Below, in pieces: positions 43,865 to 52,250 of a stretch of 64,000 nucleotides of DNA. The notes beneath the pieces are model-generated. The model saw only the letters and a list, made by a program, of their open reading frames with translations. It searched no databases and had not been told where the DNA came from. Every line of letters starts with the position of its first letter. Position 1 is the first letter of the stretch. The stretch spans positions 868,001-932,000 of the forward strand of contig NZ_FOAX01000001.1 in assembly GCF_900109775.1 (NCBI RefSeq), given 5' to 3'. The DNA comes from Pseudoxanthomonas sp. GM95. Lineage in GTDB: Bacteria; Pseudomonadota; Gammaproteobacteria; Xanthomonadales; Xanthomonadaceae. The position numbers and the translations under genes were made by a program.

Positions 43865-44212
43865 ATGAACGTGCTCGATTTCCTGATCCCCGCCGCCCAC
43901 GCCCAAGCTGCCGGCGCCGCTCCCGCCCAGGGTGGCGGCCTGAGCATGCTGATCTTCCCGATCGTGCTGATCGCGGTGATGTACTTCGTGATGATCCGCC
44001 CGCAGATGAAGCGCCAGAAGGAGCACAAGTCGCTCCTGGACAAGCTCTCGCGCGGCGATGAGGTCATCACCTCCGGCGGCATCGCCGGCACCGTGGCCGA
44101 CATCGGCGACAACTTCATCACCGTGGAAGTGGCCGATGGCGTCAAGGTCCGCGTGCAGAAGGGCGCGGTCGGCAACGTGCTGCCCAAGGGCACGCTGAAG
44201 TCCGCCGTCTAA
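43865..44212 (+). CDS. yajC: Preprotein translocase subunit YajC
   Basis: YajC is a small inner-membrane protein associated with SecDF. It is 115 residues long, with an N-terminal extension, one membrane helix (LSMLIFPIVLIAVMYFVMI), the hallmark RPQMKRQKEHK after it and the cytoplasmic GDEVITSGGIAGTVADIGD domain. It is separated from tgt by 169 bases and from secD by a hairpin. Confidence 0.96.
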   Translation: MNVLDFLIPAAHAQAAGAAPAQGGGLSMLIFPIVLIAVMYFVMIRPQMKRQKEHKSLLDKLSRGDEVITSGGIAGTVADIGDNFITVEVADGVKVRVQKGAVGNVLPKGTLKSAV

Positions 44213-44227
44213 ACGTTTCGCTGTATC

Positions 44228-44253
44228 CGACGGACCGCCTGCGCGGTCCGTCG
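44228..44253 (+). terminator. Hairpin between yajC and secD
   Basis: An 11-bp perfect stem (CGACGGACCGC and complement) with CTGC loop, followed by TTCGTTT. It would reduce, not abolish, read-through into secD, so yajC may be expressed above secDF. Confidence 0.6.
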
Positions 44254-44352
44254 TTCGTTTCACTCCGGGCGCCGCGGCAAGAAGGCCAAGGCCAACCCGA
44301 AGTCCCATCACGTAGAGCGCGCCTGGGGATGCAGGTGCGCGGGTGCTAAGCA

Positions 44353-46239
44353 ATGCTTGAGTTTCCCCGCTGGAAATATGTCCTGATCCTGCTGGTGCTG
44401 GTGTTCAGTGCGGTGTACGCGCTGCCCAACATCTATCCGCAGGACCCTTCGGTCCAGATCACCGCCAGCCGCGGCGCGACCATCGACGACGCGCTGCGCC
44501 AGAAGGTCACCGCGGCGCTGAACACCGTGCAGGTGGTGCCCAAGCAGCTGGAGAACCGCAACGGCGACCTGCTGGTGCGTTTGTCCTCGCCGGACGCGCA
44601 GACCAAGGCCAATGACGTGCTGCGTGAGTCGCTGGGCGAGAACTACACCGTCGCGCTCAACCTGGCCTCGACCGTGCCGCAGTGGCTGTCCAACCTGGGC
44701 GCCAAGCCGATGGTCCGCGGCCTGGACCTGCAGGGCGGCGTGCACTTCACCCTGCAGGTGGACCAGAAGGCGGCGCTGGACAAGCGCGTGGAAGCCTTCG
44801 TCGAAGACGCCCGCGTGACCCTGCGCGACGCCAAGATGCGCACCGACTCGGTGCTGCGTGGCCCCAACAACACCATCCTGGTCAATATCGCCCAGGGCCA
44901 GGACGTGGGCGCGGCGCGCAACGCGCTGGCCGCCGCACTGGCCCCGGCCAACGGCACCGCCAGCGGTGCGCTGGTCGGCGCTTCGCCGCTGACCTACGAC
45001 GTGCAGGGCAACCGCATCACGATTGGTCTGCCGGAAAGTGAACTGGCCCGGATCTCGGGTGACGCGATCCAGCAGAACATCGCGACGCTGCGCAACCGCA
45101 TCAACGCCCTGGGCGTGGCCGAGCCGGTCATCCAGCAGCAGGGCGCCGACCGCATCGTGGTCGAGCTGCCGGGCGTGCAGGACACGGCAGCGGCCAAGCG
45201 CCTGATCGGCGCCACCGCGACGATCGAGTTCCGCGCCGTGGTCGATGGCGACGCGCTGGAAGCCCAGCGCACCGGTAATGTCCCGCCGGAAGCCAAGCTC
45301 TACACCCTGCGCGATGTCGGCGCGCCGGTGCTGCTCAACAAGCGCGTGCTGGCCTCGGGCGAGCAGATGGTCAATGCGGTGTCCAGCGTCGATCAGAACG
45401 GCCAGCCGGCCGTGGACATCACCCTGAACAACGTCGCCGGCCAGCGCATGTTTGAGTTCACCAGCGCCAACGTCGGCAAGCGCATGGCGGTGGTCTACAT
45501 CGAGCGCATCCCCGAAGTGAAGATGGTCGATGGCAAGGAAGTGCGCAGCGTGCGCGTGAGCGAGGAATCGCTTGCACCTTCAACCGTTAACAGCCCCTTC
45601 GGTAAGAACTTCCAGACGACTGGTTTGAGCAAGGACGAGGCCGACAACTTGGCCAAGCTGCTGCGCGCCGGCTCGCTGGCCGCGCCGATGGGCTTCGTCG
45701 AGGAATACGTGATCGGCCCGAGCCTGGGTGCGGAGAACGTCGAGCGCGGCATCAAGGCCGTGGTGTACTCGTTCCTGTTCACCCTGGTGTTCTTCACCAT
45801 CTACTACCGCGTGTTCGGCGCGATCACCTCGGTGGCGCTGCTGTTCAACCTGCTGATCGTGGTGGCGGTGATGTCGCTGTTCGGCGCGACGATGACCCTG
45901 CCGGGCTTCGCCGGCCTGGCGCTGTCGGTGGGCCTGTCGGTGGACGCCAACGTGCTGATCAACGAGCGTATCCGCGAAGAGTTGCGCCACGGCATGCCGC
46001 CCAAGTCGGCGATCTCCGCCGGTTACGAGAAGGCCGGCGGCACCATCCTGGACGCCAATCTGACCGGCCTGATCGTGGGCATCGCGCTGTTCGCCTTCGG
46101 CACCGGCCCGCTCAAGGGCTTCGCGCTGACCATGATCATCGGCATCTTCGCCTCGATGTTCACCGCGATCACGGTGTCGCGCGCACTGGCCACGCTTATC
46201 TACGGGCGTCGCAAGAAGCTCAACTCCGTTGCTATTTGA
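44353..46239 (+). CDS. secD: Protein translocase subunit SecD
   Basis: SecD uses the proton gradient with SecF to complete export of proteins through SecYEG. The 628 residues have an N-terminal helix followed by a large periplasmic region, including the P1 motif LDLQGGVHFTLQVD and RNRINALGVAEPVIQQQG, and five C-terminal helices starting with LGAENVERGIKAVVYSF and containing GLALSVGLSVDANVLINERIRE. The usual ATG at 44353 is followed by the standard FPRWKYVLILLVLVFS helix. Confidence 0.97.
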   Translation: MLEFPRWKYVLILLVLVFSAVYALPNIYPQDPSVQITASRGATIDDALRQKVTAALNTVQVVPKQLENRNGDLLVRLSSPDAQTKANDVLRESLGENYTVALNLASTVPQWLSNLGAKPMVRGLDLQGGVHFTLQVDQKAALDKRVEAFVEDARVTLRDAKMRTDSVLRGPNNTILVNIAQGQDVGAARNALAAALAPANGTASGALVGASPLTYDVQGNRITIGLPESELARISGDAIQQNIATLRNRINALGVAEPVIQQQGADRIVVELPGVQDTAAAKRLIGATATIEFRAVVDGDALEAQRTGNVPPEAKLYTLRDVGAPVLLNKRVLASGEQMVNAVSSVDQNGQPAVDITLNNVAGQRMFEFTSANVGKRMAVVYIERIPEVKMVDGKEVRSVRVSEESLAPSTVNSPFGKNFQTTGLSKDEADNLAKLLRAGSLAAPMGFVEEYVIGPSLGAENVERGIKAVVYSFLFTLVFFTIYYRVFGAITSVALLFNLLIVVAVMSLFGATMTLPGFAGLALSVGLSVDANVLINERIREELRHGMPPKSAISAGYEKAGGTILDANLTGLIVGIALFAFGTGPLKGFALTMIIGIFASMFTAITVSRALATLIYGRRKKLNSVAI

Positions 46240-46260
46240 TCGGGCCGAGAGAATTCATCC

Positions 46261-47229
46261 ATGAAACTGTTCCCGCTGCATCTCATCCCGAACGACACCA
46301 AGATCGACTTCATGCGCCCGCGCAAACCGGTGCTGGCGCTGATGGTGATCCTGCTGCTCGCCTCGTTCGCGATCATCGGCCTGAAGGGCTTCAACTACGC
46401 GCTGGAATTCACCGGCGGCACCGTGGTGCGCGCGCACTTCGAAAAGCCGGTCGACGTGGACCAGCTACGCGCCAAGCTGGACCAGGGCGGCTTCGACAAC
46501 GCCCAGGTGCAGAACGTGGGCAGCGCCAATGACGTGATGGTGCGCCTGCAGCCGCATGGCGAGCACAACAACGACGAGAACGCCGGCCGCACCATGGCCG
46601 AGGACGTGCGCAAGGTCGTGACCACCGACGCCAACCCGGCCACCGTGCAGCCCGGCGAATTCGTCGGCCCGCAGGTCGGCAAGGACCTGGCCATGAACGG
46701 CGTCTACGCGACGATCTTCATGCTGGTCGGCTTCCTGATCTACATCGCGTTCCGCTTCGAGTGGAAGTTCGCGGTGGTGGCGTCGATCACGGCGTTCTTC
46801 GACCTGATCCTCACCGTGGCCTACATGTCGCTGCTGGGTCGCGAGTTCGACCTGACCGTGCTGGCCGGCCTGCTGTCGGTGATGGGCTTTGCGATCAACG
46901 ACATCATCGTGGTGTTCGACCGTGTCCGCGAAAACTTCCGCAGCCTGCGCGTGGAGCCGCTGGAAGTGCTCAACCGCTCGATCAACCAGACCCTGTCGCG
47001 CACGATCATCACCGCGGTGATGTTCTTCCTGTCGGCGCTCGCCCTGTACCTGTTCGGCGGTCGCTCGATGGAAGGCCTGGCCGAAACGCACATGGTCGGC
47101 GCGGTGATCGTGGTGGTGTCCTCGGTGATCGTCGCGGTGCCGATGCTGAGCATCGGGCCGTTCGCGGTCAGCAAGCAGGACCTGCTGCCCAAGGCCAAGG
47201 ACATCGAGGCGCTGGCGCGTCGTCCGTAA
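46261..47229 (+). CDS. secF: Protein translocase subunit SecF
   Basis: The 322-residue partner of SecD has six helices. Family blocks are GLKGFNYALEFTGGTVV, GPQVGKDLAMNGVYATIFML, LAGLLSVMGFAINDIIVVFDR with VRENFR, and NRSINQTLSRTIITA. It begins 21 bases after secD and is followed by a strong terminator, ending the queA-tgt-yajC-secDF block. Confidence 0.97.
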   Translation: MKLFPLHLIPNDTKIDFMRPRKPVLALMVILLLASFAIIGLKGFNYALEFTGGTVVRAHFEKPVDVDQLRAKLDQGGFDNAQVQNVGSANDVMVRLQPHGEHNNDENAGRTMAEDVRKVVTTDANPATVQPGEFVGPQVGKDLAMNGVYATIFMLVGFLIYIAFRFEWKFAVVASITAFFDLILTVAYMSLLGREFDLTVLAGLLSVMGFAINDIIVVFDRVRENFRSLRVEPLEVLNRSINQTLSRTIITAVMFFLSALALYLFGGRSMEGLAETHMVGAVIVVVSSVIVAVPMLSIGPFAVSKQDLLPKAKDIEALARRP

Positions 47230-47254
47230 GACGTCGTTCCGCTTCAGTCACAGC

Positions 47255-47284
47255 AAAAGGCCGCGCCGCAAGCGCGGCCTTTTC
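47255..47284 (+). terminator. Rho-independent terminator after secF
   Basis: The AAAAGGCCGCGC/GCGCGGCCTTTT stem has a five-base loop, giving T4 followed by CGTTTG. Confidence 0.88.
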
Positions 47285-47363
47285 GTTTGTGTGCATTCGC
47301 ATCCCAGGCCGCGAGGCAGGCTTACACTCGGCCGCATTCCAACGGGTCATAAAGGAGCAGGGC

Positions 47364-48164
47364 ATGCGCAGGTTGACGAAGATGGGCGCCACGCTCGCGC
47401 TGTTGATCGCGGTGTGCGCGCTGCCCGCAGCGGCGAAAGAGGTGGTCAAGCCGGTGCAGTGGAAGGTCGGCAGCCAGGGCTTCTCCGGCTTTCTTGTCTA
47501 CGACGACGCCGGCCCGGCCAAGCGCCCGGGCCTGGTGATGGTGCCGGACTGGATGGGCGTGACCGACGCGGCCATCGACCGTGCCAAACAGGTGGCCGGC
47601 GACGACTACGTGGTGCTCGTCACCGACGTGTACGGCACCGGCGTGCGGCCCAAGGACACGCAGGAAGCCGGCAAGCTGGCCGGCGGCCTGAAGGACGATC
47701 GCCCGGCGCTGCGCAGCCGTGTCGAAAAAGCGGTCGAGGTATTGAAGGCGCAGGCCGGCAGCGCTCCGCTGGACGCCACGCGCATCGGCGCGTTTGGCTT
47801 CTGCTTCGGCGGCACCACGGTGCTGGAGCTGGTGCGCGCCGGCGACACGCTGGCGGGCGTGGTCACGCTGCACGGCGGCCTGGAGCCCGGCAGCACGCCG
47901 GCCAAGCCGGGTTCGGCGAAGACGCCGCTGCTGGTGCTCAACGGTGCGGCCGACAGCTACGTGCCGGCGCGGGTGATCGCCGATTTCCGCAAGGAGATGG
48001 ATGCGGCCGGTGCGGATTGGCAGTTCGTCGACTTCAGCGGCGCGGTGCACTGCTTTGCGATTCCCGGCGCCAATGCGCCCGGCTGCAAGTACGACCCGCG
48101 CGCGGCCAAGCGTGCCTACCGGATGCTGGGGGATTTCTTCGCAGAGGTGTTTGCCAAGCCTTGA
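47364..48164 (+). CDS. Exported dienelactone hydrolase family protein
   Basis: A 266-residue alpha/beta hydrolase with a signal peptide (MRRLTKMGATLALLIAVCALPAAA). The nucleophile elbow is GFCFGG with Cys, as in dienelactone hydrolase; the Asp is in LNGAADSYVP and the His in FSGAVHCFA. Periplasmic location and lack of aromatic-degradation neighbours make classical dienelactone chemistry uncertain; a general esterase is possible. AAAGGAG lies eight bases before the ATG. Confidence 0.9.
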   Translation: MRRLTKMGATLALLIAVCALPAAAKEVVKPVQWKVGSQGFSGFLVYDDAGPAKRPGLVMVPDWMGVTDAAIDRAKQVAGDDYVVLVTDVYGTGVRPKDTQEAGKLAGGLKDDRPALRSRVEKAVEVLKAQAGSAPLDATRIGAFGFCFGGTTVLELVRAGDTLAGVVTLHGGLEPGSTPAKPGSAKTPLLVLNGAADSYVPARVIADFRKEMDAAGADWQFVDFSGAVHCFAIPGANAPGCKYDPRAAKRAYRMLGDFFAEVFAKP

Positions 48165-48246
48165 GGGCTTGGCGGCGCCGGGGATCAGGCGCCCGCTTCA
48201 GGTCATGAGATGAAGGGCAATGCGTTGGCGGCGAAACCTGTGAGAT

Positions 48247-48345
48247 AGCCATCGCCGCTGATGGCCCGAGGCCACGTAGAGCGGCTCCTACATGGATGCG
48301 ACTGAAAGCTGCGTGCGCTGCTTCAGCAGCGGTGAGGCTTTCCCC
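48247..48345. repeat. REP family A, copy 5 (degenerate composite)
   Basis: It contains CCATCGCCGCTGATGGCCCG with AGGCCACGTAGAGCGGCTCC (matching the right arm of copy 3), then GCTGCTTCAGCAGCGGTGAGGCTTT (a left arm in the same orientation). It looks like two fused partial copies. Confidence 0.7.
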
Positions 48346-48356
48346 GTAACGCCAGA

Positions 48357-49358
48357 TCAGTGCTGTCGTTCGACCGCATAGCGGGCCAGCCCGCGCAGCG
48401 CGGCGACGGCCTCGTTCTCCGGCAGGCCTTCCAGCGCGGCTTCGGCCGCCAGCGCGTACTCGGTGGCGCGGCGTTGGCTGTAGGCGATGCCGCCGGTGGC
48501 GTGGATCGCGGCCAGCACCTCGGGCATGGCATCGGTGTCGCCGTCGCGCACGATCTGGCGCAGGCGCGCCTGGGTGGCCGCGTCGGAATGGGCGATGGCA
48601 TGGATCAGCGGCAGCGTCGCCTTGCCTTCGGCCAGGTCGTCGCCGAGGTTCTTGCCCAGGTCAGCCGCATCGGCGGTGTAGTCCAGCACGTCGTCGGCGA
48701 TCTGGAACGCGTAGCCCAGCTGCATGCCGTAGTCGTACAGGCGCTGCTGGGTGGCCTCATCCACGCCCGAGGCCAGTGCGCCGAGCTGGGTGCCGGCGGC
48801 GAACAGCACCGCGGTCTTGCGCTCGATCACGCGCAAATACGCGGCTTCGTCGGTGTCCGGGTTGTGGACGTGCAGCAGCTGCAGCACTTCGCCCTCGGCG
48901 ATGCGGTTGGTGGTGTCGGCCAGGATGCGCATGACCTGCATGCGGTCCAGTTCCACCATCAGCTGGAAGCTGCGCGAATACAGGAAGTCGCCGACCAGCA
49001 CGCTGGGCGCGTTGCCCCACAGCGCGTTGGCGGTGCTGCGGCCACGGCGCAGGTCCGATTCGTCCACCACGTCGTCGTGCAACAGGGTCGAGGTGTGGAT
49101 GAACTCGATGATCGCCGCCAGCTGGTGGTGCTCGGCGGTGGCGTCCACGCCGCAGGCGCGGCCGGCCAGGGCGACCAGCATCGGCCGCAGGCGCTTGCCG
49201 CCGGCGGAAATGATGTGGTCGGCGATCTGGTTGATCAGGACCACGTCCGAGGCCAGGCGGCGACGGATGAGGGCGTCGATGGCCGCCATGTCCGGGGCGG
49301 CGAAGGACTGGATCTGCGGCAGCGCCAGGGCGGGGCGGGGAAGCTGGACGGCGGACAT
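48357..49358 (-). CDS. ispB: Polyprenyl diphosphate synthase (octaprenyl type)
   Basis: This prenyltransferase makes the long isoprenoid side chain of ubiquinone. The 333 residues contain GGKRLRPMLVALAG, the first Asp-rich motif in LLHDDVVDESDLRRG, a FARM-adjacent VLVGDFLYSRSF, and the second Asp-rich motif QIADDVLDYTAD followed by GKNLGDDLAEGKATLPLI. The octaprenyl product is assumed from the usual Q8 of the family. I chose the ATG at 49358; the longer frame starts with a non-ATG codon. Confidence 0.93.
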   Translation of the reverse strand: MSAVQLPRPALALPQIQSFAAPDMAAIDALIRRRLASDVVLINQIADHIISAGGKRLRPMLVALAGRACGVDATAEHHQLAAIIEFIHTSTLLHDDVVDESDLRRGRSTANALWGNAPSVLVGDFLYSRSFQLMVELDRMQVMRILADTTNRIAEGEVLQLLHVHNPDTDEAAYLRVIERKTAVLFAAGTQLGALASGVDEATQQRLYDYGMQLGYAFQIADDVLDYTADAADLGKNLGDDLAEGKATLPLIHAIAHSDAATQARLRQIVRDGDTDAMPEVLAAIHATGGIAYSQRRATEYALAAEAALEGLPENEAVAALRGLARYAVERQH

Positions 49359-49470
49359 GCGCTCTGGGCTGTTCAGGAAGAATCGCAATTATAGGTGGAT
49401 GGGCGCCGGTTCCGGTCGGCATTGCCTGACACGCGGGGAAGGCATCGTCCGATGGACGGGACGGGGCGGC

Positions 49471-49476
49471 TATAAT
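49471..49476 (+). promoter_or_regulatory. Probable -10 element of ssb
   Basis: A perfect TATAAT lies 71 bases before the ssb ATG, in otherwise GC-rich sequence. No good -35 is present 17 bases upstream. Confidence 0.5.
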
Positions 49477-49547
49477 CCAATGTCGCTTACACCAAATCCC
49501 GCGTCCGCCCGGCTTGTGGCGGCGGCGCAAACACGACGGAACCTCAT

Positions 49548-50105
49548 ATGGCACGCGGCATCAACAAGGTCATCCTGGTGGGCAACCTGGGCAACGACCC
49601 GGACACCAAGTACACGCAGGGCGGCATGGCCGTCACGCGCATCAGCCTGGCGACCACCAGCGTGCGCAACGACAAGGAAGGCAACAAGCAGGAGCGCACC
49701 GAATGGCACCGCGTGGTGTTCTTCGGCAAGCTCGGTGAGATCGCCGGCGAATACCTGCGCAAGGGCTCGCAGGTCTACGTCGAAGGCGAACTGCGCTACG
49801 ACAAGTACACCGGTCAGGACGGCGTGGAGAAGTACACCACCGATATCGTCGCCAACGAGATGCAGATGCTCGGCGGCCGCGGTGAAGGCGGCGGTGGCAT
49901 GGGCGGCGGCGATCGTCCGCAGCGCCAGTCCGCGCCGCGCCAGGAATACGGCGGCGGTGGCGGTGGCCAGCGCGGCGGTGGCGACAACTACGGTGGCGGC
50001 GGTGGTGGTTATGGCGGCGGCCAGCAGCAGGCCCCGCGTCGCCAGGCCCCGGCCCAGCAGCCGGCGCCGATGGACGATTTCGCCGACGACGACATCCCGT
50101 TCTGA
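49548..50105 (+). CDS. ssb: Single-stranded DNA-binding protein
   Basis: SSB binds exposed single strands during replication, repair and recombination. The 185 residues consist of the OB fold ([55 protein letters not shown]), a glycine-rich disordered linker (about residues 108-170, many GGGG and Gln) and the acidic tip [11 protein letters not shown] that recruits partner proteins. A clear terminator follows. Confidence 0.98.
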   Translation: MARGINKVILVGNLGNDPDTKYTQGGMAVTRISLATTSVRNDKEGNKQERTEWHRVVFFGKLGEIAGEYLRKGSQVYVEGELRYDKYTGQDGVEKYTTDIVANEMQMLGGRGEGGGGMGGGDRPQRQSAPRQEYGGGGGGQRGGGDNYGGGGGGYGGGQQQAPRRQAPAQQPAPMDDFADDDIPF

Positions 50106-50131
50106 TCGAACGGCTGTTGCGTCAGCGAGAT

Positions 50132-50161
50132 AAAAAAGCCCCGCAGATGCGGGGCTTTTTT
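50132..50161. terminator. Rho-independent terminator after ssb
   Basis: The AAAAAAGCCCCGC/GCGGGGCTTTTTT stem with AGAT loop is strong in both directions, serving ssb and the convergent transporter gene. Confidence 0.93.
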
Positions 50162-50185
50162 ATTGCGATGATCGCGCTGCCGCGC

Positions 50186-51952
50186 TTACCGATGCGGCCG
50201 CATCATCCACTTCAGCAGCGGCGCGGCGAGCAGGGCGATGATGCCGCAGCCCAGGCCGATCCAGGTCATCAGCCAGAACAGATGCGCGTACTTGGCCGAG
50301 GCCTCGACCACGTTCATTGCCTGGCCTTCGGGGACTTCGATCGAGGCCAGCTTGCCGAACATCGCGGCCAGCATTTCCGAGAACGCGGTGGCCAGGAACC
50401 AGGTGCCCATCATCAGGCTGACCACGCGCGCCACCGCCAGCTGGGTGACCGCCGACAGGCCGACGGGCGAGAGGCACATCTCGCCCAGTTCCAGCACGAA
50501 ATACGCCGCCACCAGCCACCACACGCTGGCCATCTGCCCGGTGCTGCCGACGTGCTGCGCGGCCAGCGCCAGCGGGATGAAGGACGCGCCGGCCAGCAAC
50601 AGGCCCCACGCGGACTTGACCGGTTTGGACGGGTCCAGCCCGCGCCGGTCCAGCCAGCCCCAGAGCGCGGCGAAGATCGGCGCCAGCAGTACCAGGAACA
50701 GCGCGCCGAGGTAGGTGAGCGAGCCCGCGGTCTGCGGCAGCACCAGGCAGTCGCGCACCAGCAGCACCACGATCACCGCTGTAGCTGCGGCGAACACCGT
50801 GCGCGGCGCCTTCGACTGCGGATGCCGGTCGGATAAGGAAGCCGAGACCACGAACGCCAGCGGCGCCAGCAGCAGCGAGACGATCGACCACGGCAGCGGC
50901 GTGCCGTCGCGGATCACCAGCGCCGGCACGATGTCCTTGGTCAGCAGGCGGTCGTTGAAGGTCACCCACGAGCCGTAGGTCTGCTCGTACAGGGTGAAGA
51001 ACACCAGCGCCATGAAGATCAGCGCCATCAGCGCCAGCATCTGGCGGCGCTGCTCCGGCGAGCACTGTGTCAGCAGGAACCAGCAGAACCACAGCAGCAC
51101 GCCGGCCAGCACCACCAGCATCAGCAGCTGGGCGAGCGTCACTTCGCCGCCCAGCGCGAATGCGCCATTGGCCGTGGCCCACATCAGCCAGGCAATCGGC
51201 AGCACGCCGACGATGGCCAGCGCATAGATCAGCCATTCGCGTGGCAGGCCGGCGATGCGTTCCTTCAGGGAGGCGGGATTGGACGGCTCGGCGTGGCCGT
51301 GCAGGTATTTCTGGCCCCACAGGAACATCGCCAGCCCGGCCAGCATGCCGATGCCGGCGGCGCCGAAGCCGTAGCGCCAGCCGTAGGCTTCGCCCAGGTA
51401 GCCGCACACCAGCGAGGCGAACAGTGAGCCCAGGTTGATGCCGGCGTAGAACAGCGAGAAGCCCGAGTCGCGGCGCGGATCGTCGTCGGCGTAGAGCTTG
51501 CCGACGATGGTGGAAATGTTGGGCTTGAGGAAACCCACGCCCATGATGATCAGCGCCAGCGACAGGTAGGTGATGCGCAGCGAGCCTTCGTCGCGCACGA
51601 TCTGGCCGCCGGTGCTGGTGGCAATGTGGCCTTCGAACGCCATGCCCACGTGGCCGGCCACCAGCAGGATGCCGCCGAAAATGACCGCCTTGCGCATGCC
51701 CAGCCAGCGGTCGGCCAGCAGGCCGCCGATCACCGGGATGCAGTACACCAGCCCGCCGTACGCCCCCAGCAGGTCGTAGCCGGCGTCGTCTCCGAACAGG
51801 TGGTACTTGGTGAGGTAGAGCAGCAGCAGCGCCTTCATCCCGTAGAACGAAAAGCGCTCCCACATCTCGGTGAAGAAGCAGACGTAGACGCCCTTGGGAT
51901 GGCCGAGGAAGTCATCGGACGCGGGGCGCGAAGCAACAGCGGTGGCGGGCAT
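50186..51952 (-). CDS. POT family proton-coupled oligopeptide transporter
   Basis: A 588-residue inner-membrane importer of di- and tripeptides. The family's proton-coupling motif is present in FFTEMWERFSFYGMKALLLLY (E-x2-ERF), and the PTR2 signature region includes YCIPVIGGLLADRWLGMRKAV and FSLFYAGINLGS. About 14 helices can be counted. It is divergent from the OPT transporter, which also handles peptides, and close to an S9 peptidase. Confidence 0.94.
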   Translation of the reverse strand: MPATAVASRPASDDFLGHPKGVYVCFFTEMWERFSFYGMKALLLLYLTKYHLFGDDAGYDLLGAYGGLVYCIPVIGGLLADRWLGMRKAVIFGGILLVAGHVGMAFEGHIATSTGGQIVRDEGSLRITYLSLALIIMGVGFLKPNISTIVGKLYADDDPRRDSGFSLFYAGINLGSLFASLVCGYLGEAYGWRYGFGAAGIGMLAGLAMFLWGQKYLHGHAEPSNPASLKERIAGLPREWLIYALAIVGVLPIAWLMWATANGAFALGGEVTLAQLLMLVVLAGVLLWFCWFLLTQCSPEQRRQMLALMALIFMALVFFTLYEQTYGSWVTFNDRLLTKDIVPALVIRDGTPLPWSIVSLLLAPLAFVVSASLSDRHPQSKAPRTVFAAATAVIVVLLVRDCLVLPQTAGSLTYLGALFLVLLAPIFAALWGWLDRRGLDPSKPVKSAWGLLLAGASFIPLALAAQHVGSTGQMASVWWLVAAYFVLELGEMCLSPVGLSAVTQLAVARVVSLMMGTWFLATAFSEMLAAMFGKLASIEVPEGQAMNVVEASAKYAHLFWLMTWIGLGCGIIALLAAPLLKWMMRPHR

Positions 51953-52250
51953 CGACAGGGCCGGGCGAGCAAACCGCGAGTATAGGTGCGCCCCCGCGGG
52001 CGCCTACGGTCAGAAGTCACGCAGCCAGGCCGGGTCGCCGCGGCGGGCCTTTGGCCGGCCGAACGCGCGGGTCGGTGCGTACAGCGCCACCACCTGCGCG
52101 CAGACGATCAGCATCGGCGGCATCTCGACGGCGGCATGGCCACGCGCCTCGACCGGTACGCCGCGCGGCCTTTCCTGCCGCGGCGTCACTGGACGCGGCC
52201 GGGGGCAGGCGATAGCGTGGCGCGGATTTTTTGCCTTTCGGGGACCTTGC
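51953..52250. other. Divergent promoter region, POT/OPT transporters
   Basis: This is 298 bases without a supported gene between two divergent transporters. It is GC-rich with one AT-rich patch (GCGGATTTTTTGCC, about 52222) that may hold the OPT promoter; no repressor-type palindrome was recognised. Confidence 0.4.
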